DNA from: Spirosoma aerolatum
GTDB lineage: Bacteria > Bacteroidota > Bacteroidia > Cytophagales > Spirosomataceae
Length of the DNA stretch: 64,000 nt
Assembly: GCF_002056795.1 (NCBI RefSeq)
Contig: NZ_CP020104.1
Coordinates: 186,001-250,000 of the forward strand
Reading direction: 5' to 3'
Within the stretch, counting starts at the first letter, position 1. Each line of letters starts with the position of its first letter. The position numbers and the translations under genes were made by a program. The notes under the pieces were generated by a model. It was not told the DNA's origin, did not search any database, and worked only from the letters and a program-made list of their open reading frames with translations. Below, piece after piece: positions 37,386 to 46,770 of the stretch.

Positions 37386-40300
37386 ATGAAATGTATAGCT
37401 TTATTTCTGACGGCAGGTGCATTAGCGCTGGCCGGTTGTCATTCCTTTCAATCCGAGAAGACGTTATTTCAATCCCTCGATTCTACGCAAACGGGCGTCG
37501 ACTTTGTCAATCACCTCGTTCCTACGGAGAAGCTCAACATTCTGGATTATCTGTACTTCTACAATGGCGGGGGCGTATCGGCAGGTGATATCAACAACGA
37601 TGGTCTGACCGATCTGTATTTTGTATCCAATCAGGGAAAGAATAAGCTGTATCTGAACAAGGGCAATTTGAAGTTCGAGGATATTACCGAAAAAGCAGGT
37701 GTAGAAGGGTTTTCCGACTGGCAGACGGGCTCGACGATGGCCGATGTGAACGGCGATGGGTTTCTGGATATTTACGTTTGTGCTGTTGGTAATTTCCGTG
37801 GGCTGGAGGGTTCAAACGAACTGTACATCAACAATGGCGATGGTACGTTTACCGAGAAAGCAGCCGATTATGGTCTCGATTTTACGGGTTTTTCGACTCA
37901 GGCAGCTTTCTTTGACTACGACCACGACGGCGACCTGGACTGTTACCTGCTTAACCATGCCGTACATACTTCCCGTAGCTACGACCGTGTATCAGCTCGA
38001 AATCTCCGACACAACGAGTCGGGTGATTACCTGTATAGAAACTTGAGCGTGGAGCAGGGCGCACGGCGCAAGGAGCAAAAAACTGGCGGTGCACCCCGCT
38101 TCATAAACGTAAGTGAGCAGGCGGGTATTTATGGCGCTGCCATGGGCTATGGGCTGGGGATTTCGGTAGCCGACATGAACAACGATGGATGGGAAGATCT
38201 GTATGTTTCCAACGATTTTCACGAAGACGATTATTACTACATCAACAATCAGAACGGTACATTTACTGAAAGCGTTAAAAAGTCGTTTCAGCACGTCAGT
38301 CGGTTTTCGATGGGTAACGACATTGGCGATGTCAACAATGATGGGTTTGCCGATGTGGTAACGCTCGATATGTATCCCGAAGACGAAACCGTCGAAAAAT
38401 CATCTCTGGGCGAAGACCCTATTGATATTTACCTCTATAAACTGGCTTATGGCTACATGAACCAGTACAGCCGGAACTGTTTGCAGCTCAATCTGTCGGG
38501 CAGGAAGTTTATGGAAGTGGGGGCTATGGCTGGTATTGCTGCTACTGATTGGAGCTGGTCGCCATTGCTGGCCGATTACGATAATGATGGCATCAAAGAC
38601 CTATTCATCAGTAATGGGATTGTTCACCGACCCAATAACCTTGATTATGTAAAATTTGCCGCCGACGATTCGCTGCGGTATGCGATGGAAACCTCGCGGT
38701 CGCTGGACGAACGGGCTATCAAACTGATGCCGGACGGTAAGGTGCATAACTACCTGTATCGGGGAACGTCGTCGCTGCGGTTCGATGATAAATCGAAAGA
38801 TTGGGGGTTCGAAGCACCAACCTACTCGAATGGAGCCGCCTATGCCGACCTGGATAACGATGGTGATCTGGATCTGATTACCAATAATATTGATGATCCT
38901 GCCGGAATCTATCGCAACGATGCGAGCACCATTTTCCCGGACAATAAGCATCTGACAGTTCGATTAAAGGGGACTGCTCCAAATACATTCGGGGTTGGTG
39001 GCAAGGTAATTCTGAAATATGGCGGCCAAGCGCACGGCGATACGATCCAGGTACAGCAACTGATGCCAACGCGTGGCTTCGAATCGTCCGTAGCTCCAGA
39101 ACTGCTCTTTGGTGTAGGCAGCCATGATTTGATCGACTCGCTCATTGTGATCTGGCCGAACCAGCAGATGGAAGTGCGAACGAACGTAAAAACCAATCAG
39201 TTACTAACCCTAAACCAGTCGGATGCCCGGCTCGATGGTACTCGCTATCGCTACACAATGTCGGCTACACAGCCTCTTTTTGCCGATATAACGACGGCCG
39301 ATTCCATTCCCTACCAGCATAAAGAAAACAAAGAATATTTCGATTACGTCCGGGAACCATTGATTCCGTTCCAGGTGTCTACCGAAGGCCCTCATCTGGC
39401 CGTTGGGGATGTCAATGGCGATGGGCTGGACGATATTTATGCCGGAGGGGCCAAATGGCAGCCGGGAAGCTTATTGATTCAGCAGCCTAACGGCCGATTC
39501 GTCCCAATGGCACAACCTGATTTCGTTAAAGACTCAACGTACGAAGATGTAGACGCGGCCTTCTTTGATGCCGATGGCGATAAAGACCTGGACCTGTACG
39601 TCGTGTCGGGTGGGAACGAGTTTTACGACAAAATGCCGGAACAGTTCGATCGCTTGTATCTGAATGATGGTCAGGGCCATTTCAGTCGCTCGGTAAATGC
39701 CCTACCTCCCATGTACGATAATAAGAGCTGCGTTCGGCCCTATGATATCGACAAGGATGGTGATCTGGATTTGTTTGTCGGTGGGCGCGTCGTTGGATTT
39801 GGCTATGGAAAATTGCCGAACTCCTATCTGCTCATTAACGATGGCAAAGGCCATTTCTCCGATCAAACCGAACGATTATCGGTCGGGCTCCGTAAAGCCG
39901 GCATGATAACCGATGCAGTTTGGACCGATTACGATGGCGATAAAGATGCCGACCTGATTGTAGCAGGCGACTGGATGCCTGTCCGTATTTTTGCCAATAC
40001 CGATGGCAAGTTTGAGGAGATCAAATCAATTACAGCCGACGAAACCCCGCTAAGTGGTTTTTATCAACGTATTGTAGCGGCTGATTTCGACAAAGATGGG
40101 GATATGGACCTTATCGCTGGCAATCTGGGGACCAATACGAAACTGCAGAAAGCGCCCGAATCACAGCTACGTATGTGGGTAAAGGATGTGGATAATAACC
40201 AAAGTACTGAACAAATCATCGCTTACAACCGGGGCAAAGACTGGTATCCGCTGGCCTTTAAAGACGAGCTTGGTAAGCAGATGCCCAGCATTATCAACAA

Positions 40301-40769
40301 ACGATTTACCGATTACGTATCATTTGCCGGAAAGCCGCTGCATGAAGTGATTACCGATAATGAGTTGAAGGATGCCGATGAGTTTACGGTAAATCAGTTC
40401 GCATCAGTTTATCTGGAAAATCAGAATGGTAAATTTGTTGTTCATCAACTGCCCATGATGGCACAGGTATCCAAGCTGTTTGCTTTTCAGGTAATTGATT
40501 TTGATCAGGACGGTGATCTCGACGTATTGGGAGGGGGTAATTTCTATAGCGTCAGTACGTATCAGGGGCGTTACGACGGCAGTTATGGACTTGTATTACG
40601 CAATGACGGCAAAGGTAATTTTGCCGCTTTGTCGCCGATAGATAGCGGTTTCCTGTTGAACGGCGAGATCCGGGATATTCGCTTGATCCGAACGTCGCAG
40701 GGATCACTCATCGCCGTTGCCCGAAATGGTAACGGAATACAGCTTTTTAAATCGCTGTTGTTAAAATGA
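37386..40769 (+). CDS. ASPIC/UnbV VCBS-repeat lipoprotein (CRTAC1-like), copy 2
   Basis: About 1,127 residues from ATG 37386, which gives a proper lipoprotein signal with Cys18 in ALALAGCHSF. An in-frame ATG at 37347 lies inside the intergenic palindrome and would put 13 repeat-coded residues in front of the signal, so it is rejected. The protein matches its neighbour over its whole length: FG-GAP loops such as DINNDGLTDLY and DYDHDGDLDCY, an ASPIC/UnbV domain (about 521-605), and a second set of repeats in the C-terminal half. The pair arose by tandem duplication. It likely acts at the surface with SusC/SusD, role unproven. Confidence 0.92.
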   Translation: MKCIALFLTAGALALAGCHSFQSEKTLFQSLDSTQTGVDFVNHLVPTEKLNILDYLYFYNGGGVSAGDINNDGLTDLYFVSNQGKNKLYLNKGNLKFEDITEKAGVEGFSDWQTGSTMADVNGDGFLDIYVCAVGNFRGLEGSNELYINNGDGTFTEKAADYGLDFTGFSTQAAFFDYDHDGDLDCYLLNHAVHTSRSYDRVSARNLRHNESGDYLYRNLSVEQGARRKEQKTGGAPRFINVSEQAGIYGAAMGYGLGISVADMNNDGWEDLYVSNDFHEDDYYYINNQNGTFTESVKKSFQHVSRFSMGNDIGDVNNDGFADVVTLDMYPEDETVEKSSLGEDPIDIYLYKLAYGYMNQYSRNCLQLNLSGRKFMEVGAMAGIAATDWSWSPLLADYDNDGIKDLFISNGIVHRPNNLDYVKFAADDSLRYAMETSRSLDERAIKLMPDGKVHNYLYRGTSSLRFDDKSKDWGFEAPTYSNGAAYADLDNDGDLDLITNNIDDPAGIYRNDASTIFPDNKHLTVRLKGTAPNTFGVGGKVILKYGGQAHGDTIQVQQLMPTRGFESSVAPELLFGVGSHDLIDSLIVIWPNQQMEVRTNVKTNQLLTLNQSDARLDGTRYRYTMSATQPLFADITTADSIPYQHKENKEYFDYVREPLIPFQVSTEGPHLAVGDVNGDGLDDIYAGGAKWQPGSLLIQQPNGRFVPMAQPDFVKDSTYEDVDAAFFDADGDKDLDLYVVSGGNEFYDKMPEQFDRLYLNDGQGHFSRSVNALPPMYDNKSCVRPYDIDKDGDLDLFVGGRVVGFGYGKLPNSYLLINDGKGHFSDQTERLSVGLRKAGMITDAVWTDYDGDKDADLIVAGDWMPVRIFANTDGKFEEIKSITADETPLSGFYQRIVAADFDKDGDMDLIAGNLGTNTKLQKAPESQLRMWVKDVDNNQSTEQIIAYNRGKDWYPLAFKDELGKQMPSIINKRFTDYVSFAGKPLHEVITDNELKDADEFTVNQFASVYLENQNGKFVVHQLPMMAQVSKLFAFQVIDFDQDGDLDVLGGGNFYSVSTYQGRYDGSYGLVLRNDGKGNFAALSPIDSGFLLNGEIRDIRLIRTSQGSLIAVARNGNGIQLFKSLLLK

Positions 40770-40782
40770 GACGAATCAGGTA

Positions 40783-40815
40783 TTGTATTTTTCGCCTTAT
40801 TTTCTGTTAATTTTG
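40783..40815 (+). promoter_or_regulatory. Candidate promoter of the haloperoxidase-like gene
   Basis: TAATTTTG at 40808-40815 matches TAnnTTTG exactly; TTG at 40783-40785 lies 22 bases upstream, slightly long for the -33 box. The start codon is 57 bases downstream. Confidence 0.45.
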
Positions 40816-40872
40816 TAGATAAGCATTCGCTGTCAAGAGCGGCTGGTGCTTTTTTAACTTGTTATTTATCCT

Positions 40873-42228
40873 ATGAAATCTCTGTTGAACGTTGGCTGCC
40901 TACTGGTATGTTTACTAGTTGGATTTGCCGGTTGTCAAAAACCTGCTTCGCCAGCCGAATACAATGCCAAAGCCTCAAATGTCGTGTATTACAACTCGGC
41001 GTTGAACAAGTTGACCGAAGTCGTTATTCACGATATTTTTTCGCCCCCGGTTGCCAGCCGAATTTACTCCTACGCCAATCTGGCTGGTTATGAAGCGCTG
41101 GTTCCCTTCGATCCGCATTATGAGTCGCTGGGTGGTCAGTTGAAGCGATTTCAGGCCCCGCCAAAGCCAGAGGCAGGAAAAGAGTATTGCTTTCCACTGG
41201 CCAGCACGCGGGCTTTTCTGACCGTAGCGAGAGCCTTAACGTTTTCGGTCGATTTCTACGATCAATTCGAAAAGGACTTTTACGAGCAGTACAAAAAAGA
41301 CGGTGTACCAGATGATGTGTACGAACGGTCGATGGCCTATGGTGAAGCCGTAGCCAAGCACGTTCTGGATTATGCCGCTAAAGATAGTTACAAGCAAACG
41401 CGGGGTTTCAAGCATACCGTTACAAATGAAGAAGGGAGTTGGGTCCCAACCCCACCGGCTTATATGGATGCGGCTGAGCCTCAGTGGAACAAACTTCGCT
41501 GTTGGGCTATGGATACCTGTAGTCAATTTATGCCTCCCCGTCCATTGCCATACAACCTGACCAAGGGAAGCCCCTACCAAAAAGAGCTTGAAGAGGTTTA
41601 TAAAACTGGTCAAAATCTGGATAAAGAGAAGCAGGATATTGCTTACTTCTGGGACGATAATGCCTTTGTGATGAACGTAGCGGGCCATGTCATGTTTGCC
41701 AGTAAAAAAATGACGCCGGGTGGTCACTGGCTGGCCATTGCCCAAACGGTCGCTAAGCAGAAAAAGCTGAACATGATGCAAACCGTTGAAGCGTATACAC
41801 TGACCTCTTTTGCCGTCAGCGACGGTTTTATTTCATGCTGGGACGAGAAGTACCGGAGCAAAACCGTTCGTCCCGAGACGGTCATCAACAAATACATCGA
41901 CCCTAAATGGACGCCCTTTCTTCAGACTCCACCATTTCCTGAATATCCGAGTGGACACAGCGTTATTTCGACAGCAGCTGCTACCGTTTTGACTAGTCTG
42001 ATGGGCGATCACATTGCTTTTACCGATTCAACAGAATTTCAATACGGCCATGGTGTTCGTTCGTTTTCTTCCATCCGGCAAGCAGCCGATGAAGCCTCAA
42101 TCAGTCGTATGTATGGAGGTATCCATTACCGCGCTGCGTTAGTAAATGGACAGGTCGAAGGCGAAAATGTAGGGAAGTGGGTCATGCAAAAAATTCATAC
42201 CCGTAAGTCTGCCATAGCCAGCCGATGA
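40873..42228 (+). CDS. Vanadium-haloperoxidase-related PAP2 family lipoprotein
   Basis: The 451-residue protein has a lipoprotein signal with Cys21 in LLVGFAGCQKP. The three PAP2/vanadium haloperoxidase motifs are present: K326-x6-R333-P334, PSGH (359-362) and S411-R412-x5-H418. The acidic residue expected four places after that His in classical haloperoxidases is Ala here, so phosphatase or other activity is as likely as halogenation. Proteins of this kind often follow paired VCBS genes near SusC/SusD in Bacteroidota. It ends in a terminator. Function unproven. Confidence 0.88.
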   Translation: MKSLLNVGCLLVCLLVGFAGCQKPASPAEYNAKASNVVYYNSALNKLTEVVIHDIFSPPVASRIYSYANLAGYEALVPFDPHYESLGGQLKRFQAPPKPEAGKEYCFPLASTRAFLTVARALTFSVDFYDQFEKDFYEQYKKDGVPDDVYERSMAYGEAVAKHVLDYAAKDSYKQTRGFKHTVTNEEGSWVPTPPAYMDAAEPQWNKLRCWAMDTCSQFMPPRPLPYNLTKGSPYQKELEEVYKTGQNLDKEKQDIAYFWDDNAFVMNVAGHVMFASKKMTPGGHWLAIAQTVAKQKKLNMMQTVEAYTLTSFAVSDGFISCWDEKYRSKTVRPETVINKYIDPKWTPFLQTPPFPEYPSGHSVISTAAATVLTSLMGDHIAFTDSTEFQYGHGVRSFSSIRQAADEASISRMYGGIHYRAALVNGQVEGENVGKWVMQKIHTRKSAIASR

Positions 42229-42244
42229 CAGTTAAAAGTCTATT

Positions 42245-42280
42245 AAAAAATCCCCGCTTCTGAAAAGTGGGGATTTTTTT
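42245..42280 (+). terminator. Intrinsic terminator after the haloperoxidase-like gene
   Basis: AATCCCCgCTT pairs with AAgTGGGGATT around a short loop and continues into a run of eight T. It starts 17 bases after the stop. Confidence 0.85.
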
Positions 42281-42326
42281 TGGAAATTGGTGATATGTAA
42301 CCGTATTCCTAATCTTTTCGATTCAC

Positions 42327-42983
42327 ATGCTGCGATTTTTATTGTTGATCGTTACCACATTGGGCTTAAGGTCAAATACATTAGCTCAAGCTGACACGAC
42401 ACGAAAGCTATCTACGCCCCTGCAAACTTACCATTCGCTAAGTCGGTCGTCGGAAGATTCGACCCGATCGATTTTCAATTTTAAGGCGGCACCGATCTAC
42501 GTCCGTACCACTCCTTTTTCAATTTATACGGGAGCTGGCAGCCCCAAAGATCGAATCGCACAGAATATTGAAATTGGAAAGTCGTTCAACGTGATTGATT
42601 TAGGTATTGCCTTCGGGAGAAACTCGTTACGCCCCGACACTACACTGTTTCTGGAAGGACGTGTGACGATGGATGTAGCGAACTACGGCATTTTCGCCAA
42701 CGAAATGACCATTGGGGCAGGATGGGTTTTTGACAAACAAGGTAGCCTGATGCTTGAGCTGACCTACAGCATTATTGCTCAGATCGCCCCTAAAGTAGGC
42801 ATTGGCCTTACAACAGGCTATTATGACTTCAGTAACGAACAGACCGACAGTTCGAAAACATTCTATGGGATTTATCTACGATTTGGCTTACTGCGCACCG
42901 ACTCAGGTAGTTTGTTAGGCGGGATTATGCGAGGCCGTAGCCGTCCAGTGCGCGTTGGGCGTCCGCACCGACACGGACGATAA
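42327..42983 (+). CDS. Hypothetical exported beta-barrel-like protein
   Basis: I cannot name a family for this 218-residue protein. It has a signal peptide (1-21, ending NTLAQ), an early stretch rich in Ser/Thr, and alternating hydrophobic strands (FSIYTGAG, FNVIDLGIAFG, TLFLEGRVTMD, LMLELTYSIIAQ, GIGLTTGYYDF, FYGIYLRFGLL) typical of an outer-membrane barrel. The C-terminus is basic, with no aromatic terminal residue. It lies between the haloperoxidase-like and GH65 genes on the same strand. Confidence 0.75.
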   Translation: MLRFLLLIVTTLGLRSNTLAQADTTRKLSTPLQTYHSLSRSSEDSTRSIFNFKAAPIYVRTTPFSIYTGAGSPKDRIAQNIEIGKSFNVIDLGIAFGRNSLRPDTTLFLEGRVTMDVANYGIFANEMTIGAGWVFDKQGSLMLELTYSIIAQIAPKVGIGLTTGYYDFSNEQTDSSKTFYGIYLRFGLLRTDSGSLLGGIMRGRSRPVRVGRPHRHGR

Positions 42984-42989
42984 AAACGG

Positions 42990-43036
42990 ATAAGGGCTAT
43001 TTTGACTCTGTAAATAGTATTATTTTTAGCCCTTAT
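42990..43036 (+). promoter_or_regulatory. Stem-loop before the GH65 gene
   Basis: ATAAGGGCTA (42990-42999) pairs with TAGCCCTTAT (43027-43036) around a 27-base AT-rich loop. It ends 18 bases before the GH65 ATG, so it may terminate the preceding transcript or shape the GH65 leader. Confidence 0.35.
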
Positions 43037-43054
43037 TTCACCTATGATAGACTT

Positions 43055-45100
43055 ATGATTAACAAACAACTACTATTTAGCGCTCTGCTGGCGTCAAGCG
43101 GATTGTTGCCCGTTGTGAAGGCTCAATCCGATCAGGCTGCCTGGCAACTTGTTGGTCAGAACATTAATCCTGCCAATTATTACGGAATCACAGTAGGTAA
43201 TGGTATGATCGGCCTGGTGTCATCGCCCGAACCCATGAAGGTGAAAGATGTGGTGCTGAACGGAGCTTTTGATACGTATGGGCGTGGACGGGTGTCAAAC
43301 ATCCTGAAAGTGTTCAACTTCGCCAACATGAATCTGGATGTGGATGGGCAGCGCCTGACACCCAAAGAGATTGCCAATTATCGGCAGACGCTCGACATGC
43401 AGAAAGCCACTCTCACCACCACCTTCGATTACAAGGATAAAGTCAGTGTACGGCAAACCATGATGGCCCTACGACACCTGCCGTTTTCAGAATTGACAAT
43501 GGTTGAGATAACCGCTAAAAAGGATTGTGAGATTATTCCGATGAGTGTGATCGAAACGCCTGAAAATCTGAAAGAAGTCAAAAATTTCTATTCAGAGATT
43601 GATCGCTCGCACGTTACCATTCGATTACTGACTTCTGTAGCCAAAAGCCCGACCGGACGTCATACGGTAGCTGCTTCTACCAGCTTTATCTTTGAAGAGC
43701 CTCATGGTCAGGAGCCCGACGTAATTCATGAAGATTGGGATTACAACATGCATCTGGCCAAGTTTAAGAAACGGTTGAAAGCGGGCGAAACCTATAAATT
43801 TAGCGTAGTGGGCTCTGTGTCGTCAACAGCCCATACCGCCGATCCGCACAATGAAGCCGAGCGATTGACGCTCTTTGCTGCCCTCGAACGCACCGAACGG
43901 CTACTTATGCGTCATAATGCCGAGTGGGTAAAACTCTGGCAAAGTGATATTGTTATTGAAGGCGATCCTGATGCCCAACGAGCCGTTCGGTCAGCACTTT
44001 ATCATTTGTATTCGTTTGTACGCGAAGGAACAGGCTATAGTCTGTCACCAATGGGTCTTTCCGGGCTGGGTTATAACGGTCACGTGTTCTGGGATACTGA
44101 ACTCTGGATGTACCCGGCTATTCTGGAGTTAAAACCCGAAATCGCCCGGTCGATCCTTGAGTATCGGTTCGAACGGATACCGATGGCCAAACAGAATGCC
44201 TTTAGTCATGGCTATGCCGGGGTTATGTTTCCATGGGAATCGGATGCCGATGGGCAGGAAGCTACACCTGTCTGGGCATTAACAGGCCCGTTCCAGCATC
44301 ACATTACGGGTTGCGTCGGCTGGGCGTTCTGGAAATACTATCAGGTTACGAAGGATAAGGAATGGCTTCGGACACGGGGGTATCCTATGCTCAAAGAAGT
44401 AGCAGATTTCTGGGCCAGCCGGGTAGAGCGGGAAGGACCGGGTAAATACCATATCAACAATGTGATCGGGGCTAATGAATGGCAGGAAAATATCGATGAT
44501 AACGCCTTTACCAACGGCATGGCCCGTACTTCGCTACAGTTTGCCATACAAGCGGCTCAGGATTTGGGGATAACGCCTAATCCTGACTGGAAGCAGGTAG
44601 CTGACAATATCCCGATTCTGAAATTTCCGGATGGTACGACAAAGGAAAATCGGACCTACGATGGGGTGCCGATCAAACAGGCTGACGTGAACCTGCTGGC
44701 CTATCCGCTTACGATTGTCAAAGACGAAGCCGCTATTCGAAAAGATTTAGCGTACTATGAACCTCGGTACTCGCCCGAAGGGCCGGCTATGGGTTGGTCG
44801 GTCTTGTCGACGTTGTACGCTCGCCTGGGCCAACCCGACAAAGCCTATGACTGGTTCGTGAAAAGTTATAAACCCAACGAAGTGCCTCCGTTCGGTGTCC
44901 TGTCCGAAACGGCAGGCGGAACGAACCCTTATTTTGCAACCGGGGCAGGAGGGATGTTACAGGCCGTGCTAAACGGTTTTGGGGGGCTGGATATAACGGA
45001 TGCAGGTATTGTACAGCTCAAGACAAAGCTTCCGAAGAAATGGAAGTCGTTGACCATTAAAGGAGTTGGCCCGCAACTAAAAACAGTACAGGTTCGGTAA
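43055..45100 (+). CDS. GH65 glycoside hydrolase, kojibiose-hydrolase-like
   Basis: The 681-residue protein has a signal peptide (about 1-24, ending VKAQ) and the (alpha/alpha)6 barrel of GH65. The general acid is Glu475 in GANEWQENIDDN. A second glutamate, Glu618 in SETAGGTNPYF, occupies the place where GH65 hydrolases carry a general base and phosphorylases bind phosphate. Length and both residue positions are close to those I recall for a Flavobacterium johnsoniae kojibiose hydrolase (about 472 and 616). I therefore infer hydrolysis of an alpha-glucoside, possibly kojibiose, in the periplasm; phosphorolysis is less likely. It closes the glycan locus. Confidence 0.88.
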   Translation: MINKQLLFSALLASSGLLPVVKAQSDQAAWQLVGQNINPANYYGITVGNGMIGLVSSPEPMKVKDVVLNGAFDTYGRGRVSNILKVFNFANMNLDVDGQRLTPKEIANYRQTLDMQKATLTTTFDYKDKVSVRQTMMALRHLPFSELTMVEITAKKDCEIIPMSVIETPENLKEVKNFYSEIDRSHVTIRLLTSVAKSPTGRHTVAASTSFIFEEPHGQEPDVIHEDWDYNMHLAKFKKRLKAGETYKFSVVGSVSSTAHTADPHNEAERLTLFAALERTERLLMRHNAEWVKLWQSDIVIEGDPDAQRAVRSALYHLYSFVREGTGYSLSPMGLSGLGYNGHVFWDTELWMYPAILELKPEIARSILEYRFERIPMAKQNAFSHGYAGVMFPWESDADGQEATPVWALTGPFQHHITGCVGWAFWKYYQVTKDKEWLRTRGYPMLKEVADFWASRVEREGPGKYHINNVIGANEWQENIDDNAFTNGMARTSLQFAIQAAQDLGITPNPDWKQVADNIPILKFPDGTTKENRTYDGVPIKQADVNLLAYPLTIVKDEAAIRKDLAYYEPRYSPEGPAMGWSVLSTLYARLGQPDKAYDWFVKSYKPNEVPPFGVLSETAGGTNPYFATGAGGMLQAVLNGFGGLDITDAGIVQLKTKLPKKWKSLTIKGVGPQLKTVQVR

Positions 45101-45104
45101 GAAA

Positions 45105-45190
45105 ATGAACAATGAATAATGCAAATTAAATAATGGTATTTTCTCGGTCAGAGCGATAGCATTATTCAATTTGCATTATTCATTGTTCAT
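45105..45190. repeat. Perfect inverted repeat between convergent GH65 and tetR genes
   Basis: Arms of 23 bp (45105-45127 and 45168-45190) are exact reverse complements, and the pairing continues for 7 of the next 8 bases. The spacer contains no frame. It fills the convergent junction and may act as a bidirectional terminator; it shares ATGAATAATG with the 1628-1758 element. Confidence 0.8.
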
Positions 45191-45195
45191 GTTGC

Positions 45196-45888
45196 TTACC
45201 ACTGTGCCATAGGCAGGTGGGACGACTGCAGTTCGAGCTGAACATCTTTTGAACCAATTGCCATTTTATTTAAAGCGATATAGATGGTTTTAACGGCATT
45301 TTCTATACGCTGCCATCCTTCTTCGCTCCGTAAATCGATACTAATCATGGTATTGTCATTCTGCGCCATAATGGTCAGATAGTTCATAGCACCAAGAATA
45401 ACAGCCGAAACGGCCTGAGTATCTGCGCCTTTGACAAAAGACAGTTGACTAACCAGTCGGGTCATTTCTTCATCCTGGGCCCGTGTAGTAGTCGAGGCAA
45501 TTGAGTCATTCTCAATCACGCTGGCTTTCAGAATTTCACGAGCAGCTTTGAAGGTACGAAAGTAACGGTAGGTTTGAATTACTTGACGATACCAGATTCG
45601 AGCAACATCTGATTCATGTAATGGACGGATTTGGTCTAATACAGCAGGGGTAAAGACCGGAAATAGTTTTCCCATCTTTACATAATATTCAAGTAGCCCT
45701 TCCATACCACCAAAATACCGGTAAATTAATACCTTACTGACATTAGCTTTTTCGGCTACCCGATTGACGCCAACGCCTTCTAAACCGTACTCCGCGATAA
45801 CATCCTCTAACGCTTCAACGATGCGCTGAGTTGTTTTGGCGCGGTTCCGTCTAATTTTTTCATCTTTCTCCATAGTATCAGTATTCAT
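45196..45888 (-). CDS. TetR/AcrR family transcriptional regulator
   Basis: The 230-residue protein has an N-terminal TetR helix-turn-helix (about 20-65, with IVEALEDVIAEYGLEGVGV and VSKVLIYRYFGGMEGLLEYY) and a variable all-helical ligand domain. It binds DNA as a dimer and is usually released by a small ligand. The upstream region holds repeated ACTAAA/TTTAGT words that could be its own operator (weak). There is no transporter or enzyme gene divergent from it, so the regulon cannot be guessed. It converges on the GH65 gene. Confidence 0.92.
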   Translation of the reverse strand: MNTDTMEKDEKIRRNRAKTTQRIVEALEDVIAEYGLEGVGVNRVAEKANVSKVLIYRYFGGMEGLLEYYVKMGKLFPVFTPAVLDQIRPLHESDVARIWYRQVIQTYRYFRTFKAAREILKASVIENDSIASTTTRAQDEEMTRLVSQLSFVKGADTQAVSAVILGAMNYLTIMAQNDNTMISIDLRSEEGWQRIENAVKTIYIALNKMAIGSKDVQLELQSSHLPMAQW

Positions 45889-46335
45889 CTGTAATTCACA
45901 TACATGTCACCCCCTTTGACTAAAATCAACTGCGAAAGTCACTTTAGTAAACCAATATCTGCCGATTAATTAGTAAAATATTCAATTTTGCTGACTAAAA
46001 TGGTAAACTAAGACTGTTAAAAGCCTATAATTATGTAATAACTTGGTGTATGGCTTTAAAAATATAGAGCTAATTATTTAAGGTTTTTTCAGTCAGGAAT
46101 AGTCCTTGTTTTCTTTTTCCTTTTCCATATAATTTGGCTGATTATTATAGGATCTTACTTGTTGAAAAATTTATTCAAGCGAAGCTATTTTCAAATATAA
46201 CTAATTATTGATTAATAAATTGTATTATATGGTAACAAATTAGCACAAAATGGCTATAAGATTAGTACTAGTTTGAAATTATTTACCAGTACGGGTTCAT
46301 CAGTGAATTAACAACCCTCGTATACACTCCTCACG
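45889..46335. other. 447-bp AT-rich intergenic region
   Basis: Very AT-rich, between the tetR start and the 3' end of the DoxX gene. It contains ACTAAA at 45919 and 45994 and TTTAGT/TTAGTA at 45943 and 45970, which may be tetR operator half-sites. No convincing gene or hairpin was seen in the remainder. Confidence 0.45.
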
Positions 46336-46683
46336 TCAGGTGTATCGATATGCCCACCAGATCAACACAGCCTGTAAAGGGAGCCGTAGCCAGCGGAGCC
46401 AAGCTGGAAATTTGATAAACTTAGCTGATGTTGCCATATAGACATTCGCTGGAAAAATAGCAATCAATAGGAAAATAAGGCCCCATGCCGATACCGATTG
46501 CGTGGCTCTAAAGAGTAAACCGATCCCCAAAATGATCTCCGCTATACCACTTATAGTAACCATAAACTGATGCGCTGGAATATAAGGAGGCATAATCGCC
46601 AGATACGTTCTGGGGTTCAGAAAATGATTGAGCCCGGCAACAATGTACACTAGGGACTGAGCGTAAAGACTGATGTGATTCAT
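46336..46683 (-). CDS. DoxX family membrane protein
   Basis: About 115 residues from ATG 46683; the open frame extends to a TTG at 46773, but that extension is encoded by a perfect palindrome and is rejected. The protein has four hydrophobic helices, starting SLYAQSLVYIVAGLNHFLNP and including GIAEIILGIGLLF and AWGLIFLLIAIFPANVYM, the topology of small DoxX proteins, which are linked to quinone or redox functions but poorly defined. A candidate -7 box and a 42-bp palindrome precede it. The IS982 pseudogene lies just upstream. Confidence 0.85.
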   Translation of the reverse strand: MNHISLYAQSLVYIVAGLNHFLNPRTYLAIMPPYIPAHQFMVTISGIAEIILGIGLLFRATQSVSAWGLIFLLIAIFPANVYMATSAKFIKFPAWLRWLRLPLQAVLIWWAYRYT

Positions 46684-46722
46684 CCGCTTTTGAGCAGGCA
46701 ATAGTGAATCAGGTATTACTGG

Positions 46723-46764
46723 ACTTCCAGCATTCATACGTACATACGTATGAATGCTGGAAGT
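46723..46764. promoter_or_regulatory. Perfect 42-bp palindrome before the DoxX gene
   Basis: Arms 46723-46742 and 46745-46764 are exact reverse complements, separated by two bases. It starts at about the predicted transcription start (see -7 box at 46771-46778) and ends 39 bases before the ATG. It could be an operator, or a very stable 5' hairpin. No T-tract follows, so it is not a plain terminator. Confidence 0.6.
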
Positions 46765-46770
46765 GGATTT

